DNA of 64,000 bases. Origin: Chimonanthus salicifolius (taxonomy: Eukaryota; Streptophyta; Magnoliopsida; Laurales; Calycanthaceae). The stretch covers positions 33,970,170 through 34,034,169 of the forward strand of contig CM023533.1 in NCBI GenBank assembly GCA_013350335.1. Direction: 5' to 3'. A program made the translations under genes and the position numbers. Shown piece after piece: positions 44,096-55,954 of this stretch (position 1 is the first letter of the stretch; each line of letters begins with the position of its first letter). Below the pieces are notes generated by a model that was given only the letters and a program-made list of their open reading frames with translations, was not told the DNA's origin and ran no database searches.

Positions 44096-46318
44096 ATGCA
44101 TCGTCATTTCTCTATCTTTCGCCTCTGTATTTTCAGTGATTTCACCCAATTCACACCCAAACCCTTGAATCCTCTGAACCCCAGAAGACATGCTCCTACT
44201 TTCCTCTGCCGTTATTTCTCCACACCACTGCCCCAGCAACCGCCGTTTCCACCGCGGCTGCCGCTATCTCAACGACGAACTCCCGACTCTGCTGAGGACC
44301 CTTCCTCCCTAATGAAAGAGGATGGTGTCGCTGTTTGCTCATCAATATGGATCGACAGCTTCCGTGATCCCAACAAGACAGTAACCAACCTCGCTACCTA
44401 TCTCCGCCGCTTTGAATTATGGGTAATTGCATACCAGAAGGTCTGTGCCGACGATACAGGCTCATACATGCCACGGAGCGCGATCCAACGGTCAGCACTT
44501 GAGGACCTTCTGGCTCTCCGTAATGCTGTCCTTGATTCTAGGTTCAAATGGGGAGCTCGGTTGGAGTTCTTCATTCGGTCTCCCAGGGACAAGACTGATC
44601 TCAGCTCACTGTCGAAGCGGAAGATTCGGGCTCTCTTAACAACCACCCAACCAACAGCCTTCCAAGATCGGATTGTCCAGGAGGTCCTATTTATGATTCT
44701 GGAAGCCGGTATATGAGGCACGGTTCTCCCAGAAATCTTATGCATTCCGCCCTGGAAGGAATGCACATACAGTCATTCGGGTGATTCGGAGAAGCTTTGC
44801 CGGGTATTTGTGGTATATAAAGGCGATTTGAGTACGATTCTAGATGGCGTGAAAGTTGGAATGGTGATTAATGCACTTTTGAGGGATGTTCGTGACAAGA
44901 AGGTGGTTGATTTGATCAAATCAGCACTGGTAACACCGGTGATTACAAGTCGTCCTGTGGAAGGAGAGAAAAAGAAGAAGAAGAGGAAGTATCAGAAGAA
45001 GAGGGTGCTAGCAGAAGATGAGCCAAAGCCTGATCCATATTGGTTACTGACATTTTTTGGGTTTTCCCCAGAGGAAGCAGAGAAGGTCCCTTCATGGGGG
45101 CACTGTGGGATCTTAAGCCCTCTCCTTGCAAATGTCTGTCTTGATGAATTGGACCATTGGATGGAGGGGAAGATCAAGGAGTTCTTCCGTCCTTCCAAGA
45201 CAGATGTGATATGGAATAGTCCAGAGGGGGAGGATGAAAAGGGAAACACATCATGGCCAGAATTTGTCCCAACAAGTGGGCCTGATAAGACGCGGAAGAT
45301 AGATTACATTCGTTATGGTGGGCATATATTAATTGGGGTCAGGGGTCCAAGGGCTGATGCTGCTACGTTGCGTAAACAATTGATTGAATTCTGTGAACAG
45401 AAGTATCTTCTCAAGCTTGATAATGAGAATCTCCCAATTGAGCACATAACTAAGGGTATAATGTTTCTGGACCATGTCTTGTGTCGTCGGGTAGTTTATC
45501 CAACTCTTCGTTACACTGCAACTGGTGGAAAGATCATCAGTGAGAAGGGTGTCGGTACCCTTCTATCAGTCACAGCAAGCTTGAAGCAATGCATTAAGCA
45601 ATTTAGGAAGTTAGAATTTCTGAAGGGTGATCGAGATCCTGATCCACAGCCTTGTTTCCGAATGTTCCATGCAACTCAAGCACACACCAATGCACAAATG
45701 AATAAGTTTTTGTCAACAATGGTTGAATGGTATAGATATGCTGACAACCGTAAGAAGGTTGTGAACTTCTGTTCCTACATCATAAGGGGATCTTTAGCCA
45801 AGCTTTACGCTGCCAAGTACAAACTTCGATCACGAGCAAAGGTCTACAAGATAGCATCAAGGAATCTCAGCCGCCCATTGAAAGAGAAAAAAGGACAGTC
45901 ACCAGAGTACCATAATCTTCTGAGAATGGGCCTTGTGGATTCCATAGATGGTCTACAATATACAAGAATGGCTCTTGTACCCGAGACAGATTATAGCCCT
46001 TTCCCCAGTGGCTGGAGGCCTGATCATGAAAAGGTTTTACTTGAATATATAAAGCTTGAAGATCCAAAGGCATTAGAGGAGTTACGCAATTGTCTTAGGG
46101 AACAGAGTTTTATGACACCACAGGATTACATTTCAATGCTTGTTTGGAACTACAAAAGGAATGCTGTCTTTGCAGATCAACTGCCTGCCATTGAGGCTAA
46201 TAACGTTCAGAGAGCGAGAGAAGTTCTGTTGGGATTGAGTGGGGCTGAAGACTTAAGAAACAGGACAGGCGAGGATGAAGAAAATGGAGAGCAAACCATG
46301 CAGGCTGCACAGATTTGA
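44096..46318 (+). CDS. NMAT2: Nuclear-encoded mitochondrial group II intron maturase, nMAT2-like, with two one-base indels
   Basis: Single exon, 741 codons. The N-terminus MHRHFSIFRLCIFSDF, followed by Arg/Pro-rich text with no acidic residue until about residue 60, fits a mitochondrial presequence. Reverse-transcriptase remnants include SYAFRPGRNAHT, GHCGILSPLLANVCLDELD and YIRYGGHILIG: the YADD catalytic box is YGGH (45314-45325), typical of nMAT1/nMAT2, which keep RNA binding but not polymerase activity. The maturase X region follows (LLSVTASLKQCIKQFRKL, SYIIRGSLAKLYAAKYKLRS). Members splice group II introns of mitochondrial respiratory transcripts. Length matches Arabidopsis nMAT2. Two indels break the frame: an extra base near 44703-44706 (stop TGA 44714-44716) and a missing A in the A run 44819-44821; between them PVYEARFSQKSYAFRPG reads in the +1 frame. 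They cancel, so either two assembly errors or a damaged gene. Confidence 0.9.
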
Positions 46319-46631
46319 GAATGATAAGTTTGTGTTGTTCGTCTGATTTCTGTGGTTTATTTATACTGATAACTGATAGCCAACTGACAATCTATGTACT
46401 ATGGATGAATTAAGGTGGCTTGTAAAGTTCCAGTACATATTATTCAAGTTGCTGATGAATCTCATTGGTTGCAATGCTACTGCTTTGACTTCTATTTGTG
46501 CTATGACATCTGAAAGTGTTTGTTAGTACTTGCTTTTTGGTATTTATTCATTTTCTACTAGTTGTCATGTTCATTTAAGGTTGCTAGCTCCTTTTTTTTC
46601 TTTGAAACAGAACGGTTGCTGTCTCTCCTGC
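46319..46631. other. nMAT2 3' flank
   Basis: Probable 3' UTR and terminator region; AT-rich with no distinct feature. The polyadenylation site cannot be placed. Confidence 0.4.
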
Positions 46632-46787
46632 AAAACTTATTAGAAAGAACATGCATGTGTACCACTTTAACATAGGGAGAAGAAAAAGTTCCATTCAAGT
46701 TGCTAGCTCTCCTGCAATATGCTGCATGTAACTTTTTCTTCTCCCTATTTGAAGTAGTACACATGCATATTCTTTCTAATAAGTTTT
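46632..46787. repeat. Foldback with about 58-bp arms
   Basis: AAAACTTATTAGAAAGAACA then TGCATGTGTACCACTT and AGGGAGAAGAAAAAGTT (46632-46690) is matched by the complement of 46730-46787 with about four mismatches, leaving a 39-bp loop. GTTGCTAGCTC and CTCTCCTGCAA words outside and in the loop are also repeated. It could be a small MITE or a hairpin-RNA source. No target duplication was found. Confidence 0.75.
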
Positions 46788-48507
46788 GGTAAATTGCTAA
46801 ACTGATTTTAATATGTTGTTTTTCTTTTCTGAACTGGTTTTATGTATATCCATTTTTTTTTCTTTCTACTTTACCTTTATTTGGCTTAAGATGGTGATTG
46901 AGCTAAGTTATTTTACTATTTGAAATGGGAAACGAACTCTGAGAATTTAGCTCCCTAACAATTAAGTTCTATTTTTATCAAAATTTCAATACTGTGAGGC
47001 AGACAGAAGCCTTGTTCAATAAGTGTCGTACATAATCCTCTTAAGGATCAGATTACAGCTCAGTATCACTGTGGGGGCATAGAGGGCTTACCTGTTGGAT
47101 GCTCCTTCTCTTCTTCCATTAGCTCCTTCCTCTCGTCTAATGACTAGATCTTTCTGGTTCCTTCCCATTTTCTGTTTCAAATCCTCTTCCATTTATGGCT
47201 TTCTAGGGCACTACCTCTGTACTTGTGAAACCTTTTCTGTTTTCCTGGAAGGTTTCTGACTTCTGTGGAACTTTTGGCTAGTATGTTCATATTGCCTAAG
47301 TTGTGATGCCCTTGCATCGGGATTTGGACAGTGGAAGGGGCTTTGCTTTTGATAGATATTGGAATAGGAAAGATACTCGTTCAGCTGTGGCTATTCTAAT
47401 TGGTCTCTTTTTTTTTAGCAGTAAGTTTAATTGGTCTTCAAACTTGAAACAGTTCTCCTTTTGTTGCTTTGATGAGGTTTGGGCCTAAGGCTAGATTTGT
47501 CAATCACCTGTAGAATGCTCCTCAGCCTTCAGTAACAGTTACTTGTTCAACTGCTTTGGGGACAAAACCTCTGATGGCGAATTTGAATTCTTCTTAGACC
47601 TGGGTGAAGCCATGCCCTGTTTTGTCTTAGTCAAATCCTTCTTTCATCTTTCCAAATCTAAGAAGGTTGGCACTGGAGTCCATTTTGGATGTTTCCTTCA
47701 TCTCTACTTGATCTAAGGTTCTAAAAGCTTGCGTTTTACTACTTTTACCCTAAGTTACTCCCCTTTGTTTCAGGACTGGGTTTTTTCAAATTTGGCGTTC
47801 ATCATTTCGTTTGATTCTTCTCAAGGAATTCTAATTCAGCATGCCATGAAGGACTCTGCTGCCCTATTCTTTAAGCTCTGATGTTTCCAAAATTTTGCAG
47901 TTAGCTTATATCATATGTTTTAGGAAAATGAAGAATTGATTCAGTATCATTCCTCTTCATCTTTGGGACACCTCCTTTCTGAGATTGGTCTCTTCTTGCT
48001 TGGGAGAGGTTGTAGAAGTCAACCTCCTTTGTTTTGGAGAATTAGATTCTCTTTTTGCCGAAGCAAATGTCTTGGCAGAATCTTCTTAATCTGTGAGGGA
48101 TGTCCTCTCTGTTTCGGTTCGAATCAAATTTAGCTGCGAGCAAAGAAAGGAATTGAGAAATGGAGGTCATTAAAATCAGCGAACATATTTTACAGATGTA
48201 GGATTCAAATGCTAGAAATTTCTAGGTAGGTTTGGCATTACCATCTTGCTTGCTAATCTTTTCAATCATGAACTTGATGAAGCTATTAAAGGATTTGATT
48301 ATAAAATGGTGAAGCTTGATGAAATGGGTTGGATTCCAACCAGCGAAATTTTTAGGTAAGATTCTGGATTTTATTATTTTTCTTTTTGTGATTGTTACAT
48401 TGCCCCAGTCTTATTTTTAGGTTTTCATTCTTCATATTCTTCTTGCATTGATCTCTCAAGTATCCTAAATTAGATATTTCTCTTTTTAGTCTCTTTGTCA
48501 TGTATAT
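46788..48507. other. Unassigned DNA, GC-richer than its flanks
   Basis: From about 47000 to 48300 the text has a broken coding look (moderate GC, few long A/T runs) but no open frame beyond 66 codons and no motif I recognise. It could be a very old retroelement ORF. I do not call a gene. Confidence 0.4.
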
Positions 48508-49960
48508 TTTTTTTTTGAGCGGTAACCGAAAAAATTCATTAGAAGAATGTAAGAGGTACAAATACAGAGAAAAGGGTCTACAAGGATTAGACCAACAAAA
48601 GTGAAGAAAAAGTACAAACAAGTGAAAAAACAAAATCAACAAAGAAAATTAAATGAAGAAAACGCCTGCAAAATGATTGGCAACTCCCAATTTAGTGAAA
48701 TAGTCTGCCACACCATTAGCTGAAACGCCCTACTTTAGCAAAAGATACTCCCATCCCATTAGCCAATTCTCTTACCTCCCTAACCACATTCACCAATCTC
48801 CAAGGTGGACGCCTCAACCCCTTTGTCCATTTGACTGCATTTGTCGAGTCCCCTTCTATCACCATATTCTTCTGCCCATAATCCTTCCAAATGACTAAAG
48901 CTCTTCTAATACTAAGGATTTCCGCCCCTATGATTTCTAAGTAAGCCTCCAATCCCAACTTGACCCAATTTCCCTCTAGATACTCCATCGATGATGAATT
49001 TCATGGTGCCCTATTGTGGTGGACACCACTTCTCCGTCGGCTTTACTTTTCTCCTGTGATCACTCATAGAAGTATAGAACCCTCCCAAGATAAGATGAGA
49101 TCGTTGATTTTGAGACCCTTGAAATTGGGATCCGCCAACATCCAAACAAACCATCTCCACTTGGCAATTTGGAAGAGGTCGTTTTCATCAGAAGATATTC
49201 CTTTGAAGATTCTTGCGTTTTTTTCCTTCCACAAAGTCCATAGAATAACAGCCAGGATCGTTTGCCATGCAATTTTCATTCTAGGTTTTAGCCTCAGTAG
49301 GTTCCAAGCTCCGATAGTTTCTACACAAGAAGTTTCAAAAACCCAATGAATCCCTAAAAAGTTGATGGATTTTGTCCGCAATCCTTTTGCAACTACACAA
49401 TTAACAAAATGGTGATTTAACATCCTCATGTAACAACTCGCAAAAGATGCATTTGAGATCGTCCTCATTTCTAAGCAATCCTTTTCTTTTAAGTCTTCCC
49501 TAGTAAGAATGTTCTCTTTTAAGACACCAAACAAAAATTTGGACTCTTGGTGGGGCAGCTCCTCCCAAATTGATTTAGTGATCTTTTCGCCGTTAGAGAG
49601 TTGACTTTGAGCCGAATTCACTATAGCTTTGACCAAGATTCTACCTAAGGAATCACCTGACCAAATCATTTCGTCATCTTTTGTCGGCATGAGTGGGAAT
49701 TCCCTCAAACGTGTCAATAGACCGTTAAAGCTTTCCTCTTCGAAGGTTCTCAACCTTCTGCAGAAGTCTTAAGTGCCAGGAGACTATCCTACCCATCTTA
49801 ACATAGTCCTGGACCAGGACATTAGCATTCCTCAAGATTCTAAAGAGTCTTGAAAAAGTTTCTTTGAGAGGCCTCTCTCCTAACCACAAGTCTTTCCAAG
49901 AGAGGGTTCTATCGCCTTTTCCTACCAAGAATCTATTTCTGAAGGTATTTGTAATTGCGA
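48508..49960 (-). mobile_element. 5'-truncated LINE with poly(A) tail
   Basis: On the minus strand the order is SWKDLWLGERPLKETFSRLF (end of the reverse transcriptase/connector), ESFNGLLTRLREFP and a zf-RVT region (WEELPHQESKFLFGVLKENI), then a C-terminal RNase H domain (GAEILSIRRAL, MVIEGDSTNAVKW). This is the 3' end of plant L1-type ORF2 with stops and frameshifts. It ends in CGGTTACCGCTC followed by about 10 A (T run at 48508-48518 on the + strand), a proper LINE tail. The left end of the poly(A) fixes the insertion side; the truncated 5' end is near 49960. Confidence 0.85.
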
Positions 49961-52900
49961 CGACAATCTCATAAACTTTCTTCTATTTTTGGTGTTTTAA
50001 TTACTAGAACAGAAAAAGATGCTGCTGTCCTTATCTTGGAGGATGATTTGGAGTGATTTTAGGCTCATACATGGTTTATTTGTGACTTGTATTTGGAGAT
50101 TGCTTTGGGTTATTGAGCCTGAATGCTTCTGTCTCCTTAGCCTGGACATAAGACAACGGGTGTGAGTGGGTGATGTTCTATTTAATTCGTATTTGTGAAT
50201 TATTCTGTTATCTAAGTTAGTTTTACAGTATTTTTTGCAGGGATGAAGGAGACTGAGAGAACAGAGAACTAAGGAAAAGTACACAGGAAAGGAGAAGACA
50301 GAAATCTGATAAGAGATAAAAGAAGAAAGGTCAGTAAAAAACTATTAAACCAGGGAAGGGTGGAGGAAATGGGGAGATGAGAATGTGGCATTGTACAAGC
50401 TTTTCTCATTTGCAGATCCATTTGATGTTGGATTGATAAGTATGGGAGTAATTGCTGTCATTGTCAATGAACTTTTCATGACTCATGATCTTAGTTACAA
50501 GCTTTTGGCCAAAATCTGAAATTTCGGCTTGGTTCTAGGCCAAATTATAAATATAGGCAATATTCTTAGTTTTATATTGAATGGCTGCATAGCAAATGTG
50601 AATTATTTATTTGTGTATGACATGAATTTCATTTTAATTTAATTATCATCACCATTGAATCAAGAATGAAAATTTGAGTGTTTAGGCTGGAACCTAACTT
50701 TTTATTTTTATGTGTTGTAATCAAGAATTGCTGGAAGATGGCCAGAAAGTTTAATAGTTTCTATGAGTTTGTTAATATGTTGAGTAAATCCTATGGAAAT
50801 AAAACGTCCTTATAGTTGCTTGCTTTTCGCAATGATGGCTGCTATAGTGCCACTGAGTGGAAGCTGTGACTAATTGATGGTGATTAAAGCTTTGCATCAT
50901 TCAGCTGCAGTCTGTTGTATGTACAAGTTTGAAAATCAGATGCGTTGCATTACATTAACTTTTGGGAACTGATATCTGTGCCATGATTTTTTTTTTTTTT
51001 AAATCCATGTAAGAATTTTATCTCAACAATGACTCTGTTGGCTTTATGTGCACTATGTATATTAGTTTTCACTGATAGCGTCATTTGTTGATTCATAAAA
51101 TTGATTTATGTTCATATAGTCATTTGGTTAAAATACATTGAGTTTTCTACTTACCTTTTTCCTATCTTGATTGCTCAACCTCGCACAAGGAAACTGTGTA
51201 AACTCTCTGAAAGCAATGCAACTCAAGCACATACATCTCCAATTTGGACTGTACTTAAGAAGCCTAAACTTGGTGAGAACTAATAGTATTAGTTCATTAG
51301 TTGTTTTTCTTGTTGTATGTAATTTATTCAACATTTCAAACAATATATAAATTAATGTCCACTTAAGCATGTGAACCTAAATCTTTTATTTAGAATTTTC
51401 ATGATAGGTCTGAAAGTGGTGATGAATTTGAGGGGGTTCTTTGTCTTTTTATTGCATTTGCAGATTTAGAAATACACTTAAAAATAGGGGAAGAGAGAGA
51501 GAACATTGGGGGATTTGATGAAGGAGTTAAGATTGATATTGGTGATGATGGATCATAGACTCTTAAGATTAGGTGTTGGTGGGGGTGTATCACATATGGT
51601 ACTGCATTTGCAAGCATGTAAAGGGTCCAATGTCCAATCCTTGCAAGAGATGGACAAATAGTTGTGATTATGATGGATTGGAGTAGTGTCTTTGAAATTT
51701 ATATCTCAAAGACCGTTTGGTATCCGCATGAAGAAATATACAATCAAGAATTATTTTGAGGTTGTAGTGGAGAGTATGGGCCACTATATCTGCAAGAAAT
51801 CTGATGGACCACAAAGTGGAATTTGTACTACCATGTTTTTTTTTTCCTGAATGGTGTACTACCATGTTTTCAAAGGTGAAGACAAATTCAGATCAGGAAA
51901 TCAGTGTTACTTTTTTAGAGTGAATTGTGATATTAATGGATTAAACTAAAATTGAATTACCTGTTCCCATATGGATTTGTTTGGAAAATCATTGCCTCCT
52001 CGAATCAAACTTTTTCTTGAAGAGCAATAGCTTATAAATTCGTAACCCTTGACCACTTGAAGGCTCTAAGTTTCAGCATGGCTCATTTGTTCTTTTCTAT
52101 GTTGGCTAGCAAGGAGTAAATTGACCGTCTTTTTTGCATTGTCATTTGCGTCACCTAAGGAGTATAGGACTTGGTTTTGGAGCTTTATTTCTCTGGTTGT
52201 CCAGGGCTGTGGACTTTTTTATCTTCTTCTAGGCACTTTCTAGATTGTTTTGGAGGTTTGGGCTGTAGGATTTGTGTTTCTATTTCACATTCTTTCTGAT
52301 CACGTACTGATGTAGGCTTTTCTCGGCTTCATTAGTCTATAGTCTCTTTAGGTCTCAGTGGAGGATGAACCCCTTTTATATGCCTATAGCATGTGGTAAT
52401 TCATGGAGTCTTGGCTTCAGTCAGATTCCCGCCTTGTATGTTTCAAGCATTGGCCTCTTTGGTTTTAATTTTTCAACAAATTCTTTCTTACAATTTGGTG
52501 TAAGAGATAGTTCTTACTTTGGCCTTAGGGCCTTGTGGATAAATAAATAAATAGCAATAAAAAAACCTTGGAGCCTGTAAAAATGACCTTTGGACTTGTC
52601 ATTTTCAGAATGCACATTTTTTTTCTACTATGACACCTTTTGATGGTATGTCGTAAATTCTCTGCTTGTAGACTTAACTGAGTTTAGAACATATGACATT
52701 AGGCATCAGTTGTCAGTTATCTGATTAAAGTCGAGCATGATGCAATATTACTCTTTATTGCAGCATTTCATATTGATAATAGGAATTAATTTGGGTTGAC
52801 TGACATTTGTTTATTTATTGAATTGCAGGAATGGGCATTTGGGTGAGTGGGAGAGATGAATAATGGATTGAGAGTGAGGCTGCAGTAGCCTCATGGTCTG

Positions 52901-55881
52901 CCTGTGATCGTCGCCGAATGGCTATAACTATTCTCTACAGCCAGCACCTGACCATTCTCATTAATCGGATTGAACTACCATTCTCCTATTAAATATCTCC
53001 CACAGGCCAGATCTATCCTTGCAACTATGCTCCCTACATAATTTCGCTCCTTGTCAGTGGGAGCATGGGACCATTCGATTATGATAATTATTAGCTGACA
53101 CATTTATGTTAGACTACTATTTTCAGGTTGGTTGCATTGTTCTTAACTCATTTTATGTGAATTCTTTTGATTAGCAGTATTTACAAACTAACAACTTTGG
53201 TTGTCTTGTTCTCTTAGGCATTGTTCCTGTGTTTCGTGTGGAATGTTGTTGCCATTACTGTCGATTAGATCAGAGGGTGGAGGTAGGCTTCCATTCTCTA
53301 GCAATATGAATATGGATTTGCTTGTGCAGAAGATTGGTTAAAGGGCCTTCACATATGAATTAGAATCTTCATCATCTCACAAGTGTAAAAATCTTCTCAT
53401 CTTTAGATTTTTCTTTTCTTTTCCAGATCTATCATCGAAGGCTTGTATATGGTGTTTTGAGGATTGTGGAACTCAATTGAAATTGGCAAGAGCCCAAAGA
53501 GCTGATGGTTTTCTTTTCAAGACCACCTGTTTTTCAGCTTCTAAAGTTTACACAAGGTCATGAAGACATCCATTGATAGATTTTCATTGTAGATTTTAGA
53601 TTCATCAATTATGCTAATGGGAAAGCCATACAAAATCTTCATCATCATCTCATGTGGTTGCAAAATGTAAGAAGGTACAGCCCTGTAATCAATTCAAAAA
53701 CTAATAAATTTAAATCCTTAAAAGGGTTTTGTTTCCTAAGTGAAACTAGAAAGTATAAATATGTCGTCCATTTCATAGTCATAAATTGAACATATCTTTA
53801 ATTTGTCAACATCAACATCGTTTAAATTTTGTGTCCACGTATTGATTTTTCATGTTAATTATTTTTAAATAATGTAAAGTTGACTTTTTAACTCATATTA
53901 AAAAACATACTTTGATATGCATCTTTTTTTGTACATACATTGTATGCACTTGTGGCAAGGTCCGCGCTAATGATGATCAATATTTTTTTTGAAAAAACTA
54001 TTTATTTGATCATGTAATATGTTAAAATTTCTAATTCAATTGAATCAATTATCTCTAAATTTTTATATCATGAATTTTAGAAATTTTAGAAATATGATAT
54101 TTATTTTAGTCAAAATAATTTAAATAGAGAGAAGTTACATTTACTCTTAGACTATATTCTTAAGTTCATGTGCATATTACTAGGTGACTTTTTAATATTT
54201 AGGTAATAATGTAATATGCTAGTCAAATGATTTGTGTCATCAACAAAAAATTTAAGTTAGGGTAGGTTAGGCAATGGTGTCATCACTTTCATAATTGAGA
54301 GGTTGAATTCTTACTCACAAGGTCCTTCATTGAGTATTTGGTCTCCATCTCATGTTATTTTAATTCTATTAAATGACCATACTACCTTTAAGAATTAAAA
54401 TCTCTATCCTTTGTTTTTTTTTTTCAATTCAAATCTCTCTTCTCTCTGTTAAACCACATAATAATTGATTGTAAAGAGCTCCATGCACTTTCTACACTAT
54501 TGGTTATCTAAATTAGGGTTTAGTTACCTTGTATGGGTAGTTCAACTAGTAGATATTTTGGTCTAGGAATTTGATGCACGTAGGCTTGCGGGAGATTGCA
54601 TGCGCATGCATCAAAAGTTTTATCCTAGTGCCTTGTACTCAAGGGAGAAGTGGGGTCTTGGAGTTCTTCGTCATAAAAAAAATAGGGTTTAATTTTACTT
54701 TGATCTCATATAAATGGTATTCATATAAAATTATTTATTTTAGATCATTTAAATAATGTTTATAAAGGTAACAAAAATTGGACAGTTTAAAAAATTAAAA
54801 AAATTAAAAATGACTATTGATTTGATCGAACAATTTCTTATGACTATATGGGAAGGTGCACAGGATAATAGCTTGCATCTCATGTGCAAGTGATCATTTT
54901 ATCACTCATTATGTGTAGTTGTTGGGAGACTGAGCCATTGATTTTCAATGTATATTTATTGGTTGTGCCTCATATGGTTGGGTAGGGCAGATATAAGATT
55001 TAATAGATAATGTAATTTAATAAGTACTCATTAATTTAATCATTATAACTTTCTGAGATAAATTATGAAAATGAATAATTTATATAAAGGTATTTTAATT
55101 GAAAGTGTATTTAGAAATTTATTTTAATTAATCTTCAGAGACATCACTTGTATTTCTTGCATTTGTTTATGAATCTTCTATCTATATGTACATTGGTTCT
55201 AGAATCTGAATTTAGATTTAAATTTAAAATTTTAAAGGGATTTAAATATTTTCGAAGCCCATTTAATAGACTAATTTAGAGAAGAAGACTAGAATTATAG
55301 TGATTATGCACTTTAAAACTTACAACCCGGTACTAATTTATTAATTGTTACTATAGGATATAATATATAAAAATTATATATTACGATACAACATATATTA
55401 ATAACAGTAATGGTCAATGGATTGGAATGTACCTTGATATCAATCAATATCTACAACTACGTTGATACTTGAGGACAATTTAAATTTAAACTAAGATCGA
55501 AAAGTTCATAGTTATTCATTTGATCAAATGTAAATTTAAATTATAAATATTGTTTTAGATTTTAGAAGATAAAATTACTAGGATATTTAGCTATATTTTG
55601 ATTCTTCTAAAATACTCATAGTTAAATATTTAATTATAAACAGTTAATTATCTTAACCAGTGGACTCTTACCCTATAACCAACCCTCTTATAAGTTATAA
55701 TGTATTCCAGTTCGACAAATATTGAATTGATGCTACCTATAGAAAAAATTCAGCTCAATTATCAATATATTTAATTTTAAACATAGTTTAAGAATGAAAT
55801 GAATTTAAAAAATACGATACACAGGTTACTATGATTAATCATTAATAATTGAAATAAGATATGATAAAACTAATAATATAT
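49961..55881. other. Long intergenic stretch, no gene recognised
   Basis: About 5.9 kb. From 50000 to 53700 composition is mixed, with T-rich tracts and no frame above 80 codons. From 53700 to 55880 it is very AT-rich. A weak SINE-like head (TAGGCAATGGTGTCATCAC, then GAGGTTGAATTCTTAC, about 54270-54340) is the only structured piece I noticed. Confidence 0.5.
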
Positions 55882-55954
55882 TGGAGATGCGGGGTATCGA
55901 TCCCCGTACCTCTCGCATGCTAAGCGAGCGCTCTACCATCTGAGCTACATCCCC
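55882..55954 (-). tRNA. tRNA-Ala(AGC): tRNA-Ala (anticodon AGC)
   Basis: The minus strand gives a complete 73-nt cloverleaf without intron. The acceptor stem is GGGGATG with CATCTCC and discriminator A. The D arm is GCTCAGATGGTAGAGC, the anticodon arm CTCGCTTAGCATGCGAG with AGC in the loop, and the T arm ACGGGGATCGATACCCCG-like with the B box GGATCGATACCCC. The G3-U70 wobble pair, the key identity element for alanyl-tRNA synthetase, is present. A TTTT terminator for RNA polymerase III (complement of 55866-55869) follows about 13 nt after the 3' end. No CCA is encoded, as expected for a nuclear gene. It appears functional. Confidence 0.97.

Noticed and set aside
47303..48133. Short plus-strand frames downstream of nMAT2 that look like coding pieces
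   Set aside because: No frame exceeds 66 codons, no motif recognised and no splice pattern could be built.
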